Program-made: the position numbers and the translations under genes
Assembly (NCBI GenBank): GCA_024343425.1
Contig: BRLC01000004.1
Span: 62,001-126,000, forward strand
Reading direction: 5' to 3'
Source of the DNA: Rhizobiaceae bacterium MnEN-MB40S
Lineage (GTDB): Bacteria > Pseudomonadota > Alphaproteobacteria > Rhizobiales > Rhizobiaceae
Length of the DNA: 64,000 bases
Part shown: one piece after another, positions 17,322 to 27,275 of the stretch
Layout: each line of letters begins with the position of its first letter
Numbering within the stretch: the first letter of the stretch is position 1
The notes under the pieces: generated by a model
Told to the model about the DNA's origin: nothing
The model's database searches: none
What the model saw: the letters and a program-made list of their open reading frames with translations, nothing else

Positions 17322-17993
17322 TCAAGCCGCAAACAAAGTCGTCGGATCACCCACTGTCCACTTCGGATAGCGGGTCATGATCGCGCCGAACCGTTCGGAT
17401 TCAAGAAACCGGTCCAGCCAGTGGATCAGGTCCGGCCAGTCCTGATCATCGAACCACGCCCGGTCCACATTGGCGAACTGTCGGACGAAGGGAAGAATGG
17501 CGAGATCGGCGAGCGACGGGCGCTCGCCGAAAAGCCATGGACGACCCTTCAGCATGGCGTCCAGCTTTTCCAGGAAACCGCCGGCCTTGTTGCGTTCCAC
17601 AACAGGATCCGCATCGCCGAAGCGGGTGTCGTATTTGTAGCGGTCGAGGCTCCGTTTGAAGGGGCCGTCCAGTTCCGCGATCAGATCAAGCATTTCATCA
17701 AGCGCTCCGATCGGAGGCGCAAGCAGGCCTTCGGGGTCGGATTGCTGCAGCGACCACACCATAATATCGAGGCTCTCATCGATTACCTGCGCCTCAGGCA
17801 GGACCAGACAGGGAACCGTAGCTGATGGCGACGCCGCCAGAAACTCCGGCGCCTTGTCCTTCAGAACCACCTCGCGCAACGCCACGCTAACGCCGGCTGA
17901 GCGCAAAGCCAGCCGCGCCCGCATCGCATAGGGACAGCGTCTGAAGGAATAGAGAACCGGCAAGGGTGAAGAGTCAGCGCGCATCATGGTCAT
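17322..17993 (-). CDS. Glutathione S-transferase family protein
   Basis: 223 residues from the proposed ATG at 17993; ATGs at 17987 and 17984 are equally possible and no strong ribosome site decides. The N-terminal thioredoxin fold reads VLYSFRRCPYAMRARLALRSAG, with CPYxxR as the glutathione-binding entry, then SPSATVPCLVLPEAQVIDESL, where the cis-proline and ESL/DES glutathione contacts lie. The C-terminal helical domain contains RPWLFGERPSLADLAILPFVRQF. The N-terminus resembles the glutaredoxin-2/omega type. The substrate is unknown. Confidence 0.87.
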   Translation of the reverse strand: MTMMRADSSPLPVLYSFRRCPYAMRARLALRSAGVSVALREVVLKDKAPEFLAASPSATVPCLVLPEAQVIDESLDIMVWSLQQSDPEGLLAPPIGALDEMLDLIAELDGPFKRSLDRYKYDTRFGDADPVVERNKAGGFLEKLDAMLKGRPWLFGERPSLADLAILPFVRQFANVDRAWFDDQDWPDLIHWLDRFLESERFGAIMTRYPKWTVGDPTTLFAA

Positions 17994-18063
17994 CGATATG
18001 GATATTCTTGGAACCTTCACAAAACTATGGTCTTGTGCCGGCATTCAGAAACAGGAATACGAT

Positions 18064-18318
18064 ATGAAAAAAGTTCTTGTCTCCACAATTGTTCTTCTGA
18101 CGGCTCTTTCGCATACGGCCAACGCTGCCTCTGTCGCAATCAGCGATGACGAAACCGCTCAGGTCAACAAGGCGATCACCGCCTGGGGCTGCGACGGCGG
18201 CGTCATCTTCAAGTCACCGTCCGGTGAGTTCGAGGTTGAAGACGCAACCTGTCATGGCGGAAACTATGAAATCGAACTGGGTCCGGATTTCGTCGTCACC
18301 TCCATCGAACTCGAGTAG
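18064..18318 (+). CDS. Small exported PepSY-like protein
   Basis: 84-residue protein; the start MKKVLVSTI is chosen over an upstream frame to 17986 because it begins a signal peptide cleaved near TANAAS. The mature part ends with GGNYEIELGPDFVVTSIELE, the strand-turn-strand pattern of the PepSY/YpeB fold found in small periplasmic inhibitors and sensors. Two cysteines (WGCDGG, ATCHGG) may form a disulphide. Single gene, with no clear promoter read. Confidence 0.68.
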   Translation: MKKVLVSTIVLLTALSHTANAASVAISDDETAQVNKAITAWGCDGGVIFKSPSGEFEVEDATCHGGNYEIELGPDFVVTSIELE

Positions 18319-18325
18319 CCGGCGC

Positions 18326-18733
18326 CTATCCGGAGACATGCAGCACGATCTTCCGCTGATGCGGCGCGCGGCGGTGCTCAAACAGATAGATCCCCTGCCA
18401 GGTTCCAAGCAGCGGCCTTGCGTTCGCCACAGGTATTGACAGGCTGACCTGCGTCAGCGCCGACTTGATGTGCGCCGGCATGTCGTCCGGACCTTCGATC
18501 GTGTGCCGCAGCCAGCTCATGTTTTCAGGCGCAATACGGGCGAAAAATTCGTTGAGATCGCGACACACATCAGGGTCGGCGTTTTCCTGAACCAGCAGCG
18601 AACAGGACGTATGGCGGACGAACACCGTCAACAGCCCTTCATCGACGCCGCTCTCCGAAATGAATTCCACGATCTCGCCGGTAAATTCATAGAGACCCTG
18701 GCCGCTGGTGCGGATCGATATCTGGTTTTGCAT
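18326..18733 (-). CDS. yjbQ: YjbQ/UPF0047 family protein
   Basis: 135-residue protein of the YjbQ family, which has been reported to have secondary thiamine-phosphate synthase activity. The signature TVFVRHTSCSLLVQENADPDVCRDLNEFF near residue 40 and HIKSALTQVSLSIPV...GTWQGIYLFEHR near the C-terminus are intact, including the conserved histidines. The usual length is about 135-140. It is separated from rpoD by a strong terminator, so it has its own promoter. Confidence 0.92.
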   Translation of the reverse strand: MQNQISIRTSGQGLYEFTGEIVEFISESGVDEGLLTVFVRHTSCSLLVQENADPDVCRDLNEFFARIAPENMSWLRHTIEGPDDMPAHIKSALTQVSLSIPVANARPLLGTWQGIYLFEHRRAPHQRKIVLHVSG

Positions 18734-18751
18734 GGCGCAATCCGGAAAACG

Positions 18752-18776
18752 AAAAGGGCCCGCCGGGGCCCTTTTT
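18752..18776. terminator. Rho-independent terminator after rpoD, symmetrical
   Basis: AAAAGGGCCC and GGGCCCTTTT form a perfect 10-base stem around GCCG, with A and T runs on both sides so it works in either direction. It lies 4 bases beyond the rpoD stop and 18 bases before the yjbQ start. Confidence 0.92.
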
Positions 18777-18779
18777 CTG

Positions 18780-20816
<2,037 letters not shown>

Positions 20817-21337
20817 ATATTTCCCGTCGCTTTCGTTTCCGCGCTGCGTCTTCCGGCAGGGCGAAACCCTGCCAGCGTCCTAAGAATCAGTAGTTCGAAC
20901 TGAATAGCGGTATGATGCTTAAATCCTGATTAACCATAGACGGTGGCTTTACGCTCATTCAGCCCACCTCGTGGTTCGAAACGTTCCTGACGCATTTGCG
21001 GACACAATTTCGAATTGCTTGACCCGATGATCCCGATCGTCCATCTGGTGATTCCGTCAATTTGCCAATACGTCAAGCGAATCCCGGTAAAAAACGTAGA
21101 ATTTGGCGCAAATTCACCAAAATTCACGTAAATTACAGAAAACCCCGTCCGGTCCTGCGACGTCACTTCAGATGCCCGTCGCGCTTGCCCGTGGATCTCG
21201 CGGCAGCCTGCATGATTTCCTGACCGCGCCTCCGGCGCGCGTCCCAGTCCTGCCGATGTGGACCTATTTAGGAGCGTAGGCTCGGTTTGCAAGATGCTGC
21301 AACGGCGCCAAAGCCAAGTTTCTTTCCCTCACCCGAT
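20817..21337. other. dnaG-rpoD intergenic region with a leader hairpin
   Basis: 521 bases without a convincing gene. An open frame on the minus strand (20930-21292) has no ribosome site and no recognisable protein. About 40 bases before the rpoD start, GGCAGGG and CCCTGCC (20855-20861 and 20867-20873) form a perfect 7-base hairpin in the rpoD leader. CTTGAC, a rhizobial-type -35, occurs on the minus strand near 21070-21075, but I could not match it with a good -10 element. Confidence 0.5.
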
Positions 21338-23317
21338 TTACTGACCGGCCGCCCCTCTCACGCGGCCGGACAATATCCCGAATCCGTCGATGATGGCCTC
21401 CTGCTGTTCCAGCCTGTCGATCTCCTGCTGCACGGACCGGAGACTATTCAGCAGGCCTGGCATGGCGTCTTCGTCCCCGGTGTCGGTGACGTCGGCCAGA
21501 TCGCGCTCGAGCTCCATTTTCTGCAGTTTGAGAGACCGCGTTCTGTTGTGCAGCGCCAGCGCCTGCCCGAAACCGGCCTGCGCGTCTTCCAGCGCCGCTT
21601 CGGTGGTCGCCGTCCACAGACCGGTGTAGCGAACCTGCTTTTCAAGCGTTTCCACCGTCTCGGCCAGCCCCGCGGCCCTGATCGCCGCGTGCACCTCTTC
21701 CCGATCGACGGCATCGTCCTTCATGCACTGGTTCATCAACACGCCAAGCAGCGCCCGCAGGGCGGCGCTCTCGAACTCGATCGCAGCCGCTTCGTCAAAT
21801 TCGGTCGTCAGCAATTGCGGATGATTGACGAGCGTCAGGGCCAATACGCTTTCGCGCAGGGCCGGCGCCCGGGTGGCGCCTGCGACCAGCGTTGACTGCG
21901 CAAGTCTGCTGCTGACGGCGTAACGTCTCCCGGCCTGCTGTCCCCTTGGCCCGGATCGCTGGTTCCCCTTCCTGTAGGACCCGTATCCGCCTTCACGCCC
22001 CTGGCGCGCGCTCTGGCTGGAGGATGTGTCGAAAAAGCCGTTCAGGCGGTCCCGCATGTCCTGCTGGTAGTGTCGCCTGACGCTTTCATTGGCGATCGAA
22101 GCCATCAATCCGCCAATCCGCGATTCCAGTTCCGCGCGTTTTTCCGGCGTATCAAAGACGCCTGAACGCGTCTCCCTGAACCAGAGCATATCCGCAAGCG
22201 GCCGGGCGTTGCGCAACAACTCGTCGAATGGCGCGCGGCCGGCGTCCCGCACGAGGTCGTCCGGGTCCTTTCCTTCAGGCAATGTCGCGAACCGGACCGA
22301 CCGACCCGGCTGCAATCCCGCAAGCGCGATGTCGATCGCCCTGTTCGCGGCTCTCTGACCCGCCGAATCCCCGTCGAAACACAGGATCGGCTCCGGCGTC
22401 ATGCGCCACATCAGATCGAGCTGGTCTTCGGTCAACGCCGTGCCGAGCGGCGCGACGGCGTTTGACACGCCCGCCTGGTGCAGGGCGATGACATCCATAT
22501 AGCCCTCGACGGCGATCACCGTGCCGGCGCCGTCCGCGCCTTGCGCGGCGCGTCTGGCCTGCGGAAAATTGTAGAGCACGCGACCCTTGTGAAAGAGCTC
22601 CGTATCGTTGGAATTCATATATTTCGCGGGGATGTCGGACGACATGGCGCGCCCGCCGAAAGCGATGACCTTTTCCCGCGGATTGACGATCGGAAACATG
22701 ATCCGGTCGCGAAACCGGTCATAGGACACGGAAATGTTTGGCCCGTGCACCACCAGGCCGCAGGCCTCGATCTGGCTCTTCTCGACGCCCTTTGAGGCGA
22801 GATATTCCTTCAGAGCGTTGCGGCTGTCCGGCGCATACCCGAGACGGAACGTCTGGATCGTGCGTCCCGACAGACCCCGGTCGCGCAGATAGGACCGCGC
22901 CTTGGCCCCTTCCGCCGACTGCAACTTTTCCTGAAAGAAGACGGTGGCCATTTCCATGACGTCGATGAGGCTCGCCCGTTGCTTTTCGCGCCGCGCCGCC
23001 TGTGGATCGGGCGCCGGCAGCGGCACGCCCGCCAAATCTGCGACCTGCTCAACGGCCTCTACGAAGCTTACGCCTTCGAGCTCGGTCAGGAAGCGGAAAT
23101 GATCGCCGGACACGCCGCATCCGAAACAATGGTAGCGCCCCTTGCTGTCCTCGCAGTGGAAGCTCGGCGTCTTTTCCCCGTGGAACGGACAGCAGGCCCA
23201 CCAGTCGCCGCGCGACGCATTGGTCTTGCGCTTGTCCCAGGACACGCGTTTCCCGATGACTTCGGATATCGGAATCCGGTCGCGCAGATCATCAAGAAAT
23301 GACGGTTCGAAACGCAT
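21338..23317 (-). CDS. dnaG: DNA primase
   Basis: 659-residue primase that makes RNA primers at the replication fork and works with the replicative helicase. The N-terminal zinc-binding domain shows C43, H46, C64 and C67 (CCPFHGEKTPSF, YHCFGC). The catalytic TOPRIM domain contains VIAVEGYMDVIAL near residue 265 and the DSAGQRAANRA segment near 315 with its acidic metal ligands. The C-terminal helicase-interacting part is less conserved. It precedes rpoD in the same direction. Upstream lie 139 bases and then the accessory erythromycin-esterase-like gene. Confidence 0.97.
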   Translation of the reverse strand: MRFEPSFLDDLRDRIPISEVIGKRVSWDKRKTNASRGDWWACCPFHGEKTPSFHCEDSKGRYHCFGCGVSGDHFRFLTELEGVSFVEAVEQVADLAGVPLPAPDPQAARREKQRASLIDVMEMATVFFQEKLQSAEGAKARSYLRDRGLSGRTIQTFRLGYAPDSRNALKEYLASKGVEKSQIEACGLVVHGPNISVSYDRFRDRIMFPIVNPREKVIAFGGRAMSSDIPAKYMNSNDTELFHKGRVLYNFPQARRAAQGADGAGTVIAVEGYMDVIALHQAGVSNAVAPLGTALTEDQLDLMWRMTPEPILCFDGDSAGQRAANRAIDIALAGLQPGRSVRFATLPEGKDPDDLVRDAGRAPFDELLRNARPLADMLWFRETRSGVFDTPEKRAELESRIGGLMASIANESVRRHYQQDMRDRLNGFFDTSSSQSARQGREGGYGSYRKGNQRSGPRGQQAGRRYAVSSRLAQSTLVAGATRAPALRESVLALTLVNHPQLLTTEFDEAAAIEFESAALRALLGVLMNQCMKDDAVDREEVHAAIRAAGLAETVETLEKQVRYTGLWTATTEAALEDAQAGFGQALALHNRTRSLKLQKMELERDLADVTDTGDEDAMPGLLNSLRSVQQEIDRLEQQEAIIDGFGILSGRVRGAAGQ

Positions 23318-23456
23318 GCTGTCTCCGGGCGGCGGGCAAAAAGGGCGTCTGGCTTGCTGGCAAGCCGATTCCCGGTCTGTGGAGCACGTCTATCAGGCGG
23401 GGCGGCGGCTCACCATTCAAATAGTCAACTCTTCCCACTATTCCACATGACGAATT

Positions 23457-24818
23457 TCACAATCCGCTGGGATAGGTCTCGTCCAGTTCGCCCTGGCGCC
23501 AGTGCGGCGTCGTGTCGAGCGGCTCGACCGCCTCCGTAACATCAAAGTGCAGCAGGAAATCGAATTGCTCCGGCAAGCAGCAGCGGAAATAGTGACTGCT
23601 GCGCTCCGTCTCGGGACGATAGATCACGCCGATCGCCCGCTCGAGACGCGGAACCATGAGCATGTCGACGGCATCGTTGTCCTCACGCAGATCAATCAGG
23701 AACTGCTTGTGATTGACGTGATGGAAGACCTCTTCGTAGCTGTCAGGCATCGGATCGCGGACTGTTTTGCGTTCGACCGGCGCATCCCAGCCGGACGCCG
23801 CCGTCACGGTTCCGCGGCAGGTCGTAAAACCGATGAGCAAGGCTTCTTCGCCCATTTCATGCTGTACAAGCTGACCGATATTGAACTCGCCGCGCCTGGA
23901 CATATCGGTCGCTCCGGCGTTGCCGACATGTGAATTATGCGCCCAAACGACGATCCGCGCCTCCCGTCCGAGTTGATCGGAAAGATGCCGGTCCAGGTCC
24001 TGCAGCGTCTCGAACATATGCTGGTCACGCAGGTTCCAGGAATTGGGACGACCGCGGAACATGGCGCGGTAGTATTTCTCGGCGTTGCGGACAAGCTTCG
24101 CATTCTGTTCGGCGCAGAAGAATTCGTCCTCGGCGACGAGACCGTCCGCCTCCATATATTCCCGTGCCTTTTTGCGCAGCTCCACCAGCTGCGCCACAAT
24201 CTCGTCCTCGCAGTCTTCTGTAATGCCGAATTCGATCGCACGGCCGTAGGATTGAGGATTCTCGGCAAAATGGTCGAGGCAGGAATAGCGGATGCGCGCG
24301 CGCATGGCGGCTTCCGGGTCGGTCTTGTCGAGATAGTCGATGACGGCGTGCGCCGATGTGCTCATGCTGTAGAGGTCGAGCCCGTAAAACCCGACGGGCC
24401 TGCGGCCTTCTCCCGAATTCGCGTTCTGAATGTTGAAGGCGCGCAGCCAGTTGACGAAATGCAGAATCTCGACGTTGCGCCACATCCAGGTGGGAAACCG
24501 CTCGAAATCCGCGAGCGCCGCTTCCGGCGACACGTTTGACCCGGCAGAGCATACGTGACGATTGACCGTATAGGCGTCCGGCCAATCCGCTTCCACGGCG
24601 ACGGCGTCAAAGCCCAGCTCGTCGATCAGTCTTTCGGTAATCTCGGCGCGGGCGCGGTAGAATTCCCGGGTGCCGTGCGACGCTTCGCCGATCAGCACAT
24701 GGCGGCAATTCTGCGCCGCGCTGACGATCGGATCGTAGTCAAACATGGCGCCGCCTATCGGACATGCATGTCTGCCGATGGCTTCAACGAGCACACTGTC
24801 GATATCAGTCTTTGTCAT
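23457..24818 (-). CDS. Erythromycin esterase-like family protein
   Basis: 453-residue protein of the EreA/EreB-like fold. The active-site motif GEASHGTREFY is at residues 44-54 and LGFDAVAVEADWPDAYTVNRHV follows; VWAHNSHVGNA near residue 290 supplies further conserved residues. Most chromosomal members are not proven macrolide esterases. Its start overlaps the end of the phosphoribosyltransferase gene by 14 bases, so the two are almost certainly co-translated. This pairing argues for a metabolic or stress role more than for antibiotic resistance, but the substrate is unknown. Confidence 0.9.
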   Translation of the reverse strand: MTKTDIDSVLVEAIGRHACPIGGAMFDYDPIVSAAQNCRHVLIGEASHGTREFYRARAEITERLIDELGFDAVAVEADWPDAYTVNRHVCSAGSNVSPEAALADFERFPTWMWRNVEILHFVNWLRAFNIQNANSGEGRRPVGFYGLDLYSMSTSAHAVIDYLDKTDPEAAMRARIRYSCLDHFAENPQSYGRAIEFGITEDCEDEIVAQLVELRKKAREYMEADGLVAEDEFFCAEQNAKLVRNAEKYYRAMFRGRPNSWNLRDQHMFETLQDLDRHLSDQLGREARIVVWAHNSHVGNAGATDMSRRGEFNIGQLVQHEMGEEALLIGFTTCRGTVTAASGWDAPVERKTVRDPMPDSYEEVFHHVNHKQFLIDLREDNDAVDMLMVPRLERAIGVIYRPETERSSHYFRCCLPEQFDFLLHFDVTEAVEPLDTTPHWRQGELDETYPSGL

Positions 24819-25482
24819 CCGGACGCACCTCGCCCGCTCTCCTCGCCCTGCATTTGTTCAGCAGGTCCACCACCAGTGTATCACCGATCTGCGAAAAGTC
24901 TGCATACCATTGCCCAACCCCGTAAAACGGATGCGGCGTCGCAAGGCAAACGACCTCGTCGGCCAGCGACAGCAGTTCATCCCTTGTCGATGACGCGCCG
25001 ACCGGCGCCGCCGCCACAATCCGTCCGGCTCCAGCCTGTCGCAGCGCAGCGATCGCCGCCTTCATGGTGGCGCCCGTGGCAAGGCCGTCATCCACCACGA
25101 TTACGGTCTTGCCTTCGACGAGAGGCGGCGGGCGGTCGTTGCGATAGAGCGTGTTGCGTTGGCGGATAAGCGCGCTCTCGCGGGTGACGGCGTCCTCCAC
25201 AGCATCGTCGGATATGTCCAGTTCCTTGACGATCTCGCTGTTGAGTACGCGGATATCGCCCCAGGCGATCGCGCCCATGGCCAACTCCTCATGGCCGGGA
25301 ACGCCGAGCTTCCTGACCAGCAGAACATCAAGCGGCAAGTCAAGGATCCGCGAAATCTCGTAGGCGACAGGCACGCCGCCGCGCGGAAGAGCAAGAACCA
25401 CCGTGTCCGGTCGTCCGGCATAGTGCGACAAGGCTCCAGCCAGCCGCTTGCCGGCGTCATGCCTGTCCCGCAACAGTTCCAT
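24805..25482 (-). CDS. Type I phosphoribosyltransferase-domain protein
   Basis: 225-residue protein with the PRPP-binding motif VIVVDDGLATGATM at residues 127-140 and an N-terminal LALPRGGVPVAYEI stretch typical of this unassigned PRTase group. Canonical purine or pyrimidine salvage identity is not supported: the hood region differs. It is the first gene of a two-gene unit with the erythromycin-esterase-like protein. Such PRTases occur near hydrolases in stress-related clusters, and their real substrate is not established. Confidence 0.9.
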   Translation of the reverse strand: MELLRDRHDAGKRLAGALSHYAGRPDTVVLALPRGGVPVAYEISRILDLPLDVLLVRKLGVPGHEELAMGAIAWGDIRVLNSEIVKELDISDDAVEDAVTRESALIRQRNTLYRNDRPPPLVEGKTVIVVDDGLATGATMKAAIAALRQAGAGRIVAAAPVGASSTRDELLSLADEVVCLATPHPFYGVGQWYADFSQIGDTLVVDLLNKCRARRAGEVRPDDKD

Positions 25483-25616
25483 AGCGTTCCTCCTCCTGCG
25501 CCTACTCCCGGTTCACGCAGGGAACTTTGGTTCCGTCTCCAACTATAGCACACGCACAATTTGCGGATTTGATGATGATCAATTGCCTGCGTTCTCCCGC
25601 GCATTTCCATGCCGGT

Positions 25617-26213
25617 TCAGACGCGATGGAACCTGCTGCGGATCAGAAGCCTCAATTGCTCGGGATAGTCTTGCCGCATGGCGGCATGCATCTCTTTGCC
25701 GAACATCTGCGTCAGCGTCGGCTCGGACACGACGAAATAGTTGATCGATCCGAGGAACTGATAGACGAGCGCAAGCGCCCGGGCTTCCGTCAGATCTTCC
25801 TCCAGGGGAATTGTTCTGACAATGGAAACCAGCGAATCGAGAAACGGCTTCAGATACCAGTTGCCTGCCTGTTCCGCCCGCGCGCGATTGTCCAGAAGCT
25901 CCCGCATCAGGATTTGCGCTTCATCGGAATGCGCAAGCTGCCGCTTGAGTATTCCGGTCATCAGCGCTTCGAGCTGGGCCAGAGGGTCTGTCACATCGGC
26001 CCTGGTCCGGATGATGTCGCTTATGATGCTTTCTGCAATGCCTTTCAGGATTTCGCCGTAGAGCTTTTCCTTGCTGCCGAAGTGATGCAGCAGAGCCTGT
26101 TTGGTCAGGTCGAGCTCATCAGCAATATCGGCGATGCTCGCGCCGTAGAAGCCTTTTGCAGCAAAGCATCGTCTGGCGCTCTCAAGCAACTGTTCGCGGG
26201 TATTCTTTCCCAT
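25617..26213 (-). CDS. TetR/AcrR-family transcriptional repressor
   Basis: 198 residues from ATG at 26213; a TTG start at 26225 is rejected because it lies inside the operator. The N-terminal helix-turn-helix reads FYGASIADIADELDLTKQALLHHFGSKEKLY near residues 24-54, followed by the variable ligand domain. It is divergent from a crotonase gene. A 12-base operator-like repeat occurs once 6 bases before this start and again just before the crotonase ribosome site. The family and layout suggest autorepression relieved by an acyl-CoA or related ligand. Confidence 0.92.
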   Translation of the reverse strand: MGKNTREQLLESARRCFAAKGFYGASIADIADELDLTKQALLHHFGSKEKLYGEILKGIAESIISDIIRTRADVTDPLAQLEALMTGILKRQLAHSDEAQILMRELLDNRARAEQAGNWYLKPFLDSLVSIVRTIPLEEDLTEARALALVYQFLGSINYFVVSEPTLTQMFGKEMHAAMRQDYPEQLRLLIRSRFHRV

Positions 26214-26219
26214 AGGGCG

Positions 26220-26231
26220 TACCAATCGGTA
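26220..26231. promoter_or_regulatory. TetR operator candidate, copy 1
   Basis: TACCAATCGGTA, an interrupted palindrome TACC-N4-GGTA. It lies 6 bases before the tetR start codon, where binding would block its own transcription. An identical copy is at 26306-26317. Confidence 0.6.
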
Positions 26232-26305
26232 TTTTCTATCAAATCAGTGAGTCACAAGAATAAGCATGAAATCTTGACTTATCCAACATGCGCTGCCAAT
26301 TTCCT

Positions 26306-26317
26306 TACCAATCGGTA
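26306..26317. promoter_or_regulatory. TetR operator candidate, copy 2
   Basis: Identical 12-mer TACCAATCGGTA, here extended to TTACC-N4-GGTAA. It ends 8 bases before the AGGAGG ribosome site of the crotonase gene, so binding would block that transcript. Confidence 0.6.
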
Positions 26318-26336
26318 AGTCATTTAGGAGGAAGCC

Positions 26337-27215
26337 GTGCCGGAACTTGTTAAATATCAAAAAATCGGCGCCATCGCCACGATCACCCTCAACAGACCAG
26401 AGAAATTCAACACCCTCCGCGCAGATGTGCTGGACGAACTGGACGGGGCGTTAAAGACCGCCAACCGCGACGACGCGGTGCGCGTCATTGTTCTGGAAGG
26501 CGCAGGCGACAGCTTCTGCGCCGGCTTCGACTTTTCGAACGGACTGGAACACTATGAAGCGCTGATGGAGGAAAATTACGATCCCGGAATGGACGTCAAT
26601 CTGGTGACCAACCAGTACACCAGTTATATCCCGCAATTCATGGGCATCTGGCGGGGCTCGAAACCGGTTATCGCCAAGGTGCACGGCTATTGCGTGGGCG
26701 GCGGCTCGGAAATGGCGCTGTGCGCCGATCTGGTGATCGCGTCCGACGACGCCCGCTTTGGAACGCCCTATTCGCGGGTCTGGGGCTGCCACTTGTCGGG
26801 CATGTGGATCTACAGGCTGGGGCTCGCGAAGGCCAAATACTACGCTCTTACCGGCGAATGGATCAGCGGCAAGGAAGCCGCCAAAATCGAACTGATCAAC
26901 TTTTCCTACCCGCTGGAAGATCTCGACCGGAAGGTCGCCGAACTGGCGGACAAGCTCGCGACAATACCGCTGACGCAATTGCTGGCGATGAAGCTCATCG
27001 TCAATCAGGCCTACGACAATATGGGACTGCAAAGCACGCAGACGCTCGGGCCCATCCTGGATGGAATCATGCGCAACACGCCGGAAGGTCGGGATTTTGT
27101 GCGTGTGGCGAGAGACGAAGGCGTCAAGAGCGCCGTCGCCCGGCGCGACGGTCCGTTCGCCGATTACAGCCAGGCGCCGCCGGAAGAGCAACCGCGTCGA
27201 AGAAGCAGCCTGTAG
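26337..27215 (+). CDS. Enoyl-CoA hydratase/isomerase (crotonase) family protein
   Basis: 292-residue crotonase acting on an acyl-CoA. The start is GTG at 26337 behind AGGAGG. Fold landmarks are ITLNRPEKFNTL near residue 17, GDSFCAGFDFSNG near residue 60 (first oxyanion-hole segment) and VHGYCVGGGSEMALCADLVIA near residue 120 (second). Thus the CoA-thioester site is intact; the usual catalytic glutamate pair is not clearly in the standard place, so hydratase, isomerase or other crotonase chemistry is open. Transcribed away from tetR and probably its main target. Confidence 0.88.
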   Translation: MPELVKYQKIGAIATITLNRPEKFNTLRADVLDELDGALKTANRDDAVRVIVLEGAGDSFCAGFDFSNGLEHYEALMEENYDPGMDVNLVTNQYTSYIPQFMGIWRGSKPVIAKVHGYCVGGGSEMALCADLVIASDDARFGTPYSRVWGCHLSGMWIYRLGLAKAKYYALTGEWISGKEAAKIELINFSYPLEDLDRKVAELADKLATIPLTQLLAMKLIVNQAYDNMGLQSTQTLGPILDGIMRNTPEGRDFVRVARDEGVKSAVARRDGPFADYSQAPPEEQPRRRSSL

Positions 27216-27219
27216 TTAC

Positions 27220-27255
27220 AGAGAACCCGGACCCCGCAAAGGGCCTGGGTTCTCT
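27220..27255. terminator. Terminator-like hairpin between convergent genes
   Basis: AGAGAACCC pairs with GGGTTCTCT (9 bases) with an inner partial stem GGACCCC/GGGCCT. The T-run is short on both strands, so termination strength is uncertain. It separates the crotonase from the convergent autotransporter. Confidence 0.6.
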
Positions 27256-27275
27256 TGTCGCCATGTTTTACCCGG

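Noticed and set aside
20930..21292. A 120-codon minus-strand frame between dnaG and rpoD
   Set aside because: No ribosome site, no family pattern and mixed composition; better read as a leader or spacer.
23457..24818. Macrolide resistance gene
   Set aside because: Only family similarity supports this; the pairing with a phosphoribosyltransferase and chromosomal setting argue against a resistance cassette.
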